20,881 nt of DNA from Methanobacteriota archaeon. Its GTDB lineage: Archaea; Methanobacteriota; Methanobacteria; Methanobacteriales; Methanobacteriaceae. Both the position numbers and the translations under genes were made by a program. The notes below the pieces were generated by a model. The model was not told where the DNA came from. It did not search any database and was given only the letters and a program-made list of their open reading frames with translations. Of the stretch, positions 14,870-20,881 are shown one piece after another (position 1 is the stretch's first letter; the number at the start of each line of letters is the position of its first letter). The stretch spans positions 1 through 20,881 of the forward strand of contig JAEZAV010000113.1 of assembly GCA_023430285.1 (NCBI GenBank), read 5' to 3'.

Positions 14870-15877
14870 TCAAGAATTATATTTAGTTAAATCATCATAT
14901 TCATCTTTAATTTTATTTTTTAAATCATCTGCATGTTTATTCATTGAAAACATTGAAATTTCTAAAGCTGCACATGAAATTTCTAGCGCCACTGCCGCCA
15001 ATGCAAAACATATCCCGACTATGACAAAAAAGGGACCTGATACCGCTGTTACTGGGACTCCTATTGCAGCCACCATAACCCCAATTATTCCTAAAGCTAT
15101 ACCTAACCATTTCATATTTTCAGCTGAATCTTTGTAATAGCCGGAAAACTTAATTACTTCATCAAATTGGGCTTTTTTTGAATTATATATCTTTTGTATT
15201 ATAGGAAGACCTTGTTCAATGGGTTTTGTGCTACTTTTGGGTTTAAGTACCACACCCTTGAATTTTTTCTTGAAATCCCCTTCACTCATACTGATTACTT
15301 CATCTTCTTCCCCTTTTTTATTGCCATTATAAAATTCTAATATCCATTTATTGTTTTTACATACATAACCCTTAAAAAACCAGTATCTAATATAGCCATT
15401 TGAATTTTTAAATTGAACAATGTCCCTTGATCTATCTAAATTATATATTGTTAGATTTTGTTTGATTTCGGTAAAATCTCCACTTTCATTGAGCATTTTT
15501 TGAACATCTAATGCATTTAATAGGGGGTCATCAATTTTTACAGGAGGATCAATTCCCTGAATTTTTTCTGCATCATTTATTAATTTAGGTGAAATATTCA
15601 TTAGCGAATTCGATTCCTTATTAAGTTTATCCACTAAATTAGTCACTTCACTGGGATCCCAATAAATATGCCATAGATACCAGAACTGGTCTGACAAGCT
15701 CATGGTAGATAAGTTATGTAAAGCACTATCCCCACTGACAATTTGACTAATTTCCTCCATATCCTTGTTCACTGAATCAAACCGATTATCAAAATCAGAA
15801 ATGTTGAAAGCTGTCGCTGGTGTTACATTTACAATGATAGACACTAACAAAATTGATACTATACTGATCTTATCCAT
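14870..15877 (-). CDS. Unclassified secreted protein with degenerate C39-like segment and hydrophobic hairpin
   Basis: A 335-residue protein I cannot assign to a family. It has a signal peptide (MDKISIVSILLVSIIVNVTPATA, residues 1-23), then a helical, Asn/Asp-rich region. Residues about 152-212 (DIVQFKNSNGYIRYWFFKGYV ... MSEGDFKKKFKGVVLKP) resemble the second half of a C39 peptidase-like domain without the catalytic His or Cys. A 55-residue strongly hydrophobic stretch (about 256-310), which could make two membrane helices, is flanked by charged helices, the last with KHADDLKNKIKDEYDDL. Helix, hydrophobic hairpin, helix recalls membrane-inserting helical proteins, but no homology is claimed. 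The start was moved from 15901 to ATG 15877 because GGAGG (15890-15886) lies eight bases before it. It is the first gene of the minus-strand surface run. Confidence 0.75.
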   Translation of the reverse strand: MDKISIVSILLVSIIVNVTPATAFNISDFDNRFDSVNKDMEEISQIVSGDSALHNLSTMSLSDQFWYLWHIYWDPSEVTNLVDKLNKESNSLMNISPKLINDAEKIQGIDPPVKIDDPLLNALDVQKMLNESGDFTEIKQNLTIYNLDRSRDIVQFKNSNGYIRYWFFKGYVCKNNKWILEFYNGNKKGEEDEVISMSEGDFKKKFKGVVLKPKSSTKPIEQGLPIIQKIYNSKKAQFDEVIKFSGYYKDSAENMKWLGIALGIIGVMVAAIGVPVTAVSGPFFVIVGICFALAAVALEISCAALEISMFSMNKHADDLKNKIKDEYDDLTKYNS

Positions 15878-15938
15878 TTCCCGTTCCTCCTTCTCAAACA
15901 TAATAAATAGTTTGTTATTAAAATAGGTATGAGAATTG

Positions 15939-16020
15939 ATGCCTAATTTATGTGTAATTTTCCAAAATAAAGTAAAATATTAATTAATAATCTCATTTAT
16001 GCCTAATTTATGCCTAATTT
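15939..16020. repeat. Paired 11-bp direct repeats in the divergent promoter region
   Basis: ATGCCTAATTT occurs at 15939-15949, 15999-16009 and 16010-16020, and a variant ATGTGTAATTT at 15950-15960. They form two back-to-back pairs exactly 60 bases apart, between the minus-strand surface operon (start 15877) and the plus-strand adhesin gene (start 16107). The 11-base period is close to one helical turn, as for cooperative regulator binding. Confidence 0.6.
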
Positions 16021-16106
16021 TTGCAAAGGAATAAAATAACTTTGGGAGTAAGATTAGATTGAATCTGTTATATTGATCTACTAAAATGAATTTAGAGGTG
16101 AAATTT

Positions 16107-17474
16107 TTGAAATACAAAATAATGGTTGTATTTTTGATATTGTTAATTGCTTGTGGTAATAGTGTATTTTCTGTTGGAAATACATCAAATAACACAAATA
16201 AATCAATTTTAAGTAAATATAGTACCATCAATATGAATTTAACTAACAACACCAACAATAGAACTATATATGTAAATTATAATTATGGAAATGATGAAAA
16301 TGATGGATTAACACCAACAAAGCCAAAAAAAACCCTTAGGAACGCAGCCCAAAATGCAATTGAAAATGGAACCATCTATTTAGAAAAAGGCACTTATAAT
16401 GAGGGAAAAACATTCTCAAGGTCGATTTTACCTTGGGAAAGCAAAGAAAAAGATGAAACAAACCCCATTGAAATAAATAAAAATCAGACTATTGTATCAG
16501 AAAATGCAATTTTAGAGGGTATAGCATTATCATTTTCAAATCAAACATCCATTAGAATTCGTAATATAACCTTCCAAAATTGTCAGGACACCATATTATC
16601 TTTTGATGCAAATGTTATCGTTGAAAACTGTGTATTCAAAAACAATAAGCTTGAAAATGGCAGTTTAATAAACAAAAAGAGCGGGAATTTAATTTTAAGC
16701 AACTGTCAATTTGTTGAAAATACTGGTAATACAGGAGTTGCTGTTTACAATGGACCGGGTAATTCAATAATAATGAATTCAACATTTCAAAGGAATAATG
16801 CAACCGAAGATGGTGGTGCTGTTTACAGCATTGGTAATTTGATAATAAAATCTAGTATTTTTAACTGCAGCAGTGCATCAAAAAGTGGTGGAGCAATCTG
16901 CATTAAACATGGATCAGCCAATATTACTGATAGTATTTTCTCAAATAGTCAAGGTCATGATGGAGGAGCAATAAAAAATCTTGATATTGATAATGAAGAG
17001 TCTATTGGAATATGCACCATTATTAGATGTAATTTCACAAACAACGAAGGTACTGTTGGTGGTGCCATAAATAATTGGGGAACTTGCTTAATTGAAGAAT
17101 GTAACAGCAATAACAACACTTCATTTAGTGGTGGATTTATAAACAACAGAGGCAATTGTACAGTTACCTACAATACCATCACAAACAATGAAGCTTGTGG
17201 AGGAGGAGCTGTTAGTAACGTTGGTAAAATTGTATTAAAATTCAACACAATAACAGGAAATTCAGCAGATTGCGGTTTCACCATACTGAATGAATATGGA
17301 TGTACAGTAATTGCCACAGATAATTGGTGGGGTTCTAATTCTGATCCCAAAGATCAGTTCGTAGGTGAAGTAACATACAGCCCTATACTTGCCAGTCCCC
17401 CGAACATTCCAACAGCTACGAAAACCAAAAATCAGGAAATCTCCAAAAAATTAAAAATAACAGACATTAAATAG
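16107..17474 (+). CDS. Secreted right-handed beta-helix adhesin-like protein (Pmp-type repeats)
   Basis: A 455-residue protein. The signal peptide is MKYKIMVVFLILLIACGNSVFS if translation starts at TTG 16107, which has GAGGTGA (16095-16101) five bases upstream. ATG 16086 in the same frame has no such site and would overlap the ribosome site. After an Asn/Thr-rich linker comes a short YVNYNYGNDENDGLTPTKPKKTLRNAA opening typical of parallel beta-helix proteins, then many short strands with 'F-x-N-N' and GGA[IV] pairs (GGAVYS, GGAICI, GGAIKN, GGAINN, GGFINN, GGAVSN), the hallmark of polymorphic membrane protein repeats. It ends with the NWWGSNSDP segment (406-414) frequent in methanobacterial adhesin-like proteins. 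There is no membrane anchor or wall-binding domain, so it may be secreted or held by partners. It is divergent from the Ig-like operon. Confidence 0.82.
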   Translation: MKYKIMVVFLILLIACGNSVFSVGNTSNNTNKSILSKYSTINMNLTNNTNNRTIYVNYNYGNDENDGLTPTKPKKTLRNAAQNAIENGTIYLEKGTYNEGKTFSRSILPWESKEKDETNPIEINKNQTIVSENAILEGIALSFSNQTSIRIRNITFQNCQDTILSFDANVIVENCVFKNNKLENGSLINKKSGNLILSNCQFVENTGNTGVAVYNGPGNSIIMNSTFQRNNATEDGGAVYSIGNLIIKSSIFNCSSASKSGGAICIKHGSANITDSIFSNSQGHDGGAIKNLDIDNEESIGICTIIRCNFTNNEGTVGGAINNWGTCLIEECNSNNNTSFSGGFINNRGNCTVTYNTITNNEACGGGAVSNVGKIVLKFNTITGNSADCGFTILNEYGCTVIATDNWWGSNSDPKDQFVGEVTYSPILASPPNIPTATKTKNQEISKKLKITDIK

Positions 17475-17572
17475 AAAAAACTACAATATACCAGATTTCT
17501 CTAAAAGAATAATATTAATCCTGTTTATTATTGGTGCTATTTAGTTAAAAAATTGTTTTAAAATTTTGGACC

Positions 17573-17602
17573 TTTTATTATTTTATTTTTTTATTTTTTT
17601 TA
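17573..17602 (+). terminator. T-rich terminator after the beta-helix gene
   Basis: Successive T-runs (4, 7 and 9 T) separated by single A bases begin about 100 bases after the adhesin stop codon. The rest of 17475-17718, between convergent genes, is very AT-rich with nothing else recognised. Confidence 0.45.
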
Positions 17603-17718
17603 ATGTTATCAAAATTTTTCCTAGTTTAATATTGAATTTTTTTTAGTTAATGTTGAATTATTTAAAATCTATTTTAATTCCTATAAGCAATTCATGCATT
17701 CTATTAGAAAATTAACCC

Positions 17719-18405
17719 TTAATCCACTTTTTTTGCCATGATTATATAGCCCAATGTTTGGTTGCCGTGAAAGGTTTTGAAAACAGTTTCTTTAAAGGTT
17801 TCAATCGCATAAACACCAGTTAAAAGATTTTTCAACTCATCAGGTGAGTAGTGGTGTGCCATGAATAATTCCTTTGATTCTGGTTTTCCGTCTTCAGTCA
17901 CGATAAATGTGCCCTTTTCTCCTGTTACTGCGTAATCTTTAAGGTAACGTTTTCTGTACATTTGATCTTTCCAGTTCTGTCCAAAGTCTGCAAGGTAAAG
18001 AATTCCATCTTCTTTTAACACCCTTTCAGATTCTAAAATTATTTTTCGCCTCATATCCTTTGATATGATGGTTGTTAAGAATGCCTGCATTATGCATGCA
18101 TCAAATGTTTTGTCAGGATAGGGTAATTCCATTGCATTGGCAACTGTGAAGTTAAGTTTTTCAAGGTACTTCCTGTTGGTTTCTTCTGCTTTTTTACGTG
18201 CAAATTCTATGGTATTTCCATTTATATCAAATCCACAGACATGGTAGCCCCTTTTCTGGAGTTCAAACCCGACTCTACCCCATGCACATCCAAAATCCAC
18301 GACTTTGGTTTCAGTTGGAACCTTGCTAAAGAATAGCTCACTGAGTTCTACTGTAGAAGGGGTTTCCTTACCAACAAACTGTTTCCATCCACTGCCTGTT
18401 TCCAT
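17719..18405 (-). CDS. Class I SAM-dependent methyltransferase
   Basis: A 228-residue soluble methyltransferase with a Rossmann fold. Motif I is VVDFGCAWGRVG (35-46), the acidic residue of motif II is in HVCGFDINGNTIEFARKKA (Asp near 61), and AMELPYPDKTFDACIMQAFLTTI is the motif III/IV region. The Methyltransf_11/25-type core is complete. A C-terminal part with MAHHYSPDELKNLLTGVY and FHGNQTLGYIIMAKK closes the domain. The acceptor substrate cannot be deduced. The ATG has no strong ribosome site nearby (GGAG lies about 14 bases upstream), so the transcript may be short-leadered. It is divergent from the histidine kinase gene, with 109 bases between starts, and no other genes share its strand. 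Confidence 0.85.
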   Translation of the reverse strand: METGSGWKQFVGKETPSTVELSELFFSKVPTETKVVDFGCAWGRVGFELQKRGYHVCGFDINGNTIEFARKKAEETNRKYLEKLNFTVANAMELPYPDKTFDACIMQAFLTTIISKDMRRKIILESERVLKEDGILYLADFGQNWKDQMYRKRYLKDYAVTGEKGTFIVTEDGKPESKELFMAHHYSPDELKNLLTGVYAIETFKETVFKTFHGNQTLGYIIMAKKVD

Positions 18406-18467
18406 GTTCTAACTAATGGTTCTCCAAGCTAAAAATTTTTTCTATTCCAAAAATTAAATAGCAAAGC

Positions 18468-18477
18468 ATATTTATTA
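18468..18477 (+). promoter_or_regulatory. Probable TATA box for the histidine kinase gene
   Basis: ATATTTATTA follows an AAAGC element and lies 38 bases before the ATG at 18515, so the leader would be short (about 15-20 bases). It is a sequence match only, weaker than the TTTATATN boxes elsewhere in the window. Confidence 0.35.
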
Positions 18478-18514
18478 GGTAAATCAATTTAATTTAAACT
18501 TATGGGGCCATTAA

Positions 18515-20554
18515 ATGGAATTTCAGTACATCACATACTCACTATTGTTGATATTCAGCTCATTAATTAGTATTTTTTTGTCTTGGAGTGCTTGGAAAAG
18601 GCGAAAAGTTAATGGTGCCCTTTATCTCTGTCTACTTTTCATATTTGTGACTGAATGGTCACTTACAAGTGCATTTGAAATTTCCTCAACAGATGTAGTG
18701 TTTAAGATCATCTGCGCAAAACTGAGTTACATAGGAATGATCTTGATACCTCCACTTTGGTTTCTGTTCACCCTAGATTACACCCAAAACCAGGAAGTAA
18801 TAAAAAAGCCCAGGGTAATTATTTTATTTCTAATTCCAATTTTCATCATTTATCTGGCCCTGACCAACGATTGGCACGGACTTATCTGGCCGAAAATAAT
18901 TCCCCTTTACACTGCAGATGGATTGTTTCTAATTTATCAACACGGTCCTGCATCAATTTTCTCAGCAATATACTCCTTCATCCTGATACTGGCCGGCCTC
19001 GTCATGGTTGGACAGAATTTATTCAAAACTTCCCATTTATATCAAAAACAGGCAATGCTGATATTTGTAGCAGCTTTAATTCCCTTGCTCAGCAATTCTA
19101 TTTACATAGCCAATCTTTATCCATTCCATTTTGATCCAACTCCCCTCGCCATAACAATATCAGGAATTCTCATTGTCTGGAGCATTCTCTGGTACAAACT
19201 ACTCGATATAATGCCTCCAGCTTACAAAGGACTTTTTGAGAGCATGAAAAATGGAGTTGTTGTTTTAGACACCTACGAAAGAATAATGGACCTCAATCCA
19301 GCAGCTGAAAAACTCCTTGGTTTAGATAAGTACAGCATCGGACAGGAAGCCCGCGATAAATTGGAAATATGGGATAAAATAGCACCAAATGGAAGAAATG
19401 ATGGTTCAACAGATTTAAAATTGAATAGCTCCAGAAATATGTGGATAGAAGTTCAATTTACCCCTGTTTACAGTAATGGATTATTTTCAGGTTGGATCTA
19501 CATCTTTGAAGATATCACCAAGAGAAAGGGTGTTGAAAACAGGATAGCCAAATCTGAGAAGAAGTACAGGGAACTGGCAGATCTACTTCCCCAAACAGTT
19601 TTTGAAACAGATGAAAATGCCAAGTTAACCTTCATGAATGTTTATGGTTTTGAAATGTTTGGTTACACCCAGAAACATCTTGAGGAAGGTCTCAACATAT
19701 TGGAACTGATAATAGAAGAAGAAAGATCCATATCAAAGGGAAAGGTAACAGAAATTCTCAATGGTAATGGTTCCGGTGATGAATACACTGCAAAGAAATA
19801 TGATGGAACACTGTTTCCAATTATCATTCATTCAAACCCAATTTTTAACAGAGGAGTATTTGAAGGGTTCAGGGGCATCATCATAGATATTTCTGATATC
19901 AAGGATGCTGAAGAAAAAATTATGGATTCACTGAAGGAGAAGGAAGTTCTGCTTCAAGAAATTCACCACCGTGTGAAAAATAATATGCAGATCATTTCAA
20001 GCCTCCTGTCACTTCAGGCCAACCACACAGACAACAAAGAAACTGCAGACATTCTTAAAGAAAGTAGGGGTCGTGTTAAATCCATGGCCATGATACACGA
20101 AAAACTTTACCACGGTCAAAACATTGGCAAGTTAAACATGGCAGAATACCTAAACAATTTGGTGCGTGACGTGGTAAGATTCTACTCCACCCATCCCTCC
20201 GACATAGAAATGGACGTGGAAGTCGAAAACATCAAACTAAACATTGACACAGCAATACCCATGGGTTTGATGGTGAACGAAATAGTATCAAACTCCACCA
20301 AATACGCATTTCCAAATACAAATGGGATTATCACACTTAAACTTAAACATGTGGACGATTATTATGTATTATACGTATCAGATAATGGAGTAGGGTTCCC
20401 TGAAGATTTGAATATCGACGAGTCATCAACTCTCGGCTTGAAACTCGTTAAAAGTTTAGCAATACAGCTTGAAGGTGAACTTGAAATAAAATCCAACAAC
20501 GGAACATCATTTCTTTTAAAATTTAAAGAATTAAATTACAGCGAAAGATTGTGA
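18515..20554 (+). CDS. Membrane sensor histidine kinase: 7TM, PAS, PAS, HisKA_2, HATPase
   Basis: A 679-residue sensor kinase. Residues about 1-225 carry seven hydrophobic helices of the histidine-kinase N-terminal 7TM type (EFQYITYSLLLIFSSLISIF ... LSYIGMILIPPLWFLFTLDYTQ). A PAS domain at about 238-342 (MKNGVVVLDTYERIMDLNPAAEKLLG) and a second at about 346-465 (YRELADLLPQTVFETDENAKLTFMN) follow. The dimerisation domain is HisKA_2, EIHHRVKNNMQIISSLLSLQ, where His 485, directly before Arg, is the expected phosphorylated residue. The ATPase domain has the N-box Asn 588 in NEIVSNSTKYAF and the DNGVGFPEDL G-box from Asp 623. All motifs look intact. The signal is unknown. No response regulator lies in the window, as is common for this kinase class in methanogens. 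Ribosome-site support is weak (GGGG, 7 bases upstream). Confidence 0.92.
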   Translation: MEFQYITYSLLLIFSSLISIFLSWSAWKRRKVNGALYLCLLFIFVTEWSLTSAFEISSTDVVFKIICAKLSYIGMILIPPLWFLFTLDYTQNQEVIKKPRVIILFLIPIFIIYLALTNDWHGLIWPKIIPLYTADGLFLIYQHGPASIFSAIYSFILILAGLVMVGQNLFKTSHLYQKQAMLIFVAALIPLLSNSIYIANLYPFHFDPTPLAITISGILIVWSILWYKLLDIMPPAYKGLFESMKNGVVVLDTYERIMDLNPAAEKLLGLDKYSIGQEARDKLEIWDKIAPNGRNDGSTDLKLNSSRNMWIEVQFTPVYSNGLFSGWIYIFEDITKRKGVENRIAKSEKKYRELADLLPQTVFETDENAKLTFMNVYGFEMFGYTQKHLEEGLNILELIIEEERSISKGKVTEILNGNGSGDEYTAKKYDGTLFPIIIHSNPIFNRGVFEGFRGIIIDISDIKDAEEKIMDSLKEKEVLLQEIHHRVKNNMQIISSLLSLQANHTDNKETADILKESRGRVKSMAMIHEKLYHGQNIGKLNMAEYLNNLVRDVVRFYSTHPSDIEMDVEVENIKLNIDTAIPMGLMVNEIVSNSTKYAFPNTNGIITLKLKHVDDYYVLYVSDNGVGFPEDLNIDESSTLGLKLVKSLAIQLEGELEIKSNNGTSFLLKFKELNYSERL

Positions 20555-20881
20555 AAAGGCATTCCAAAAATATTTACCAACTTTAAACTGTCATAATCTA
20601 TTATATGAAACCATCAATACCGTTTATGGTTATTCACAAATTTAAGTTAATGTACTGAGTTTAGATGGTTTTAAAATAGTTACCTGATTCTAATTTATGA
20701 TATGATACTTGTAGCTCTTTTTAACAAACATCTGCACAAGGTTTAAATAACAGGAACTTGAATTAGTTATATCTATAATTTTTATTGTTTACAAAATAGT
20801 TTACATACTTTTATTCTTGTTTACACCTTTGTTTAAAATATTCTTGTAAAAACAAGTCATCATATCCATTTTATTGATTTT
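20555..20881. other. 327-base AT-rich non-coding end of the window
   Basis: No gene or convincing small frame was found. The last 100 bases hold three GTTTACA copies, one GTTTAAA and a CTTGT/ACAAG palindrome. They probably belong to the control region of a gene beyond the right edge, which cannot be checked here. Confidence 0.5.
20787..20856. promoter_or_regulatory. Cluster of GTTTACA repeats and a CTTGT-AAAA-ACAAG palindrome
   Basis: GTTTACA is at 20787-20793, 20799-20805 and 20819-20825, and the variant GTTTAAA at 20831-20837, giving spacings of 12, 20 and 12 bases. A perfect inverted repeat, CTTGT (20843-20847) and ACAAG (20852-20856), follows. It could be an operator array, but AT-rich chance clustering is not excluded. 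Confidence 0.35.

Noticed and set aside
15939..16020. CRISPR array
   Set aside because: The units are 11 bases, partly back to back, without spacers of regular length and without cas genes.
15980..16258. Minus-strand 92-codon frame over the start of the beta-helix gene
   Set aside because: It has no ribosome site and biased AT-derived composition, and it overlaps the promoter repeats and the signal peptide of a well-supported gene on the other strand.
20606..20659. 17-codon frame after the histidine kinase
   Set aside because: It is too short and has no ribosome site.

Overview
The window looks like chromosome of a methanogenic archaeon of the order Methanobacteriales, probably Methanobacterium or a close relative. 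The evidence is a pseudomurein-binding repeat in a secreted protein, a polymorphic (Pmp-like) beta-helix adhesin and Ig-like surface proteins, GGTGA/GGAGG Shine-Dalgarno sites, TTTATATN archaeal TATA boxes, low GC and U-run terminators. The species is inferred, not proven. No rRNA, tRNA, CRISPR array, transposase or integrase was seen.

Layout. 1-2370 (+): the 3' part of a TPR protein, then a PLP-dependent aspartate 4-decarboxylase. 2371-2953: non-coding. 2954-4945 (+): two secreted surface proteins. The first has an Ig-like domain, a pseudomurein-binding repeat and a Cys-rich tail, and probably starts at ATT. The second has a CARDB-like domain and a methanobacterial surface domain. 5097-6331 (-): two tandem nitroreductase-family flavoproteins. 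6332-6751: a regulatory region with a hairpin, a perfect 20-bp palindrome and a TATA box ahead of an LtrA-family membrane protein (6752-7948, +). 7979-8494 (-): a small protein with a zinc ribbon and a RecQ-type RQC winged helix but no helicase. 8648-9730 (+): a zinc-ribbon protein and a DUF998 membrane protein. 9789-11495 (-): a COG3044-type ABC-class ATPase. 11537-11700: a plus-strand promoter and a hairpin/T9 terminator with no protein gene between them, a candidate small RNA.

11817-17474 is an AT-rich surface-protein locus. Four minus-strand genes (15877 down to 11817), closely spaced and each with its own Shine-Dalgarno site, encode an unclassified hairpin protein, two paralogous three-domain Ig-like proteins and a shorter Ig-like protein. 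They diverge from a plus-strand beta-helix adhesin. The shared upstream region carries paired 11-bp direct repeats. The Ig-like genes are mosaics: A and B share a leader and signal peptide, B and C share the mature region, and C alone keeps a CxxCH motif directly after its membrane helix.

17719-18405 (-): a class I methyltransferase. 18515-20554 (+): a membrane histidine kinase (7TM, PAS, PAS, HisKA_2, HATPase) with no partner regulator in view. The last 327 bases carry no gene but have a cluster of GTTTACA repeats and a short palindrome.

The metabolic genes look ordinary. The surface genes and their intergenic control elements are the most distinctive content. Several annotated starts here were shortened or extended relative to the longest open frame, because a clear Shine-Dalgarno site points to a different codon.
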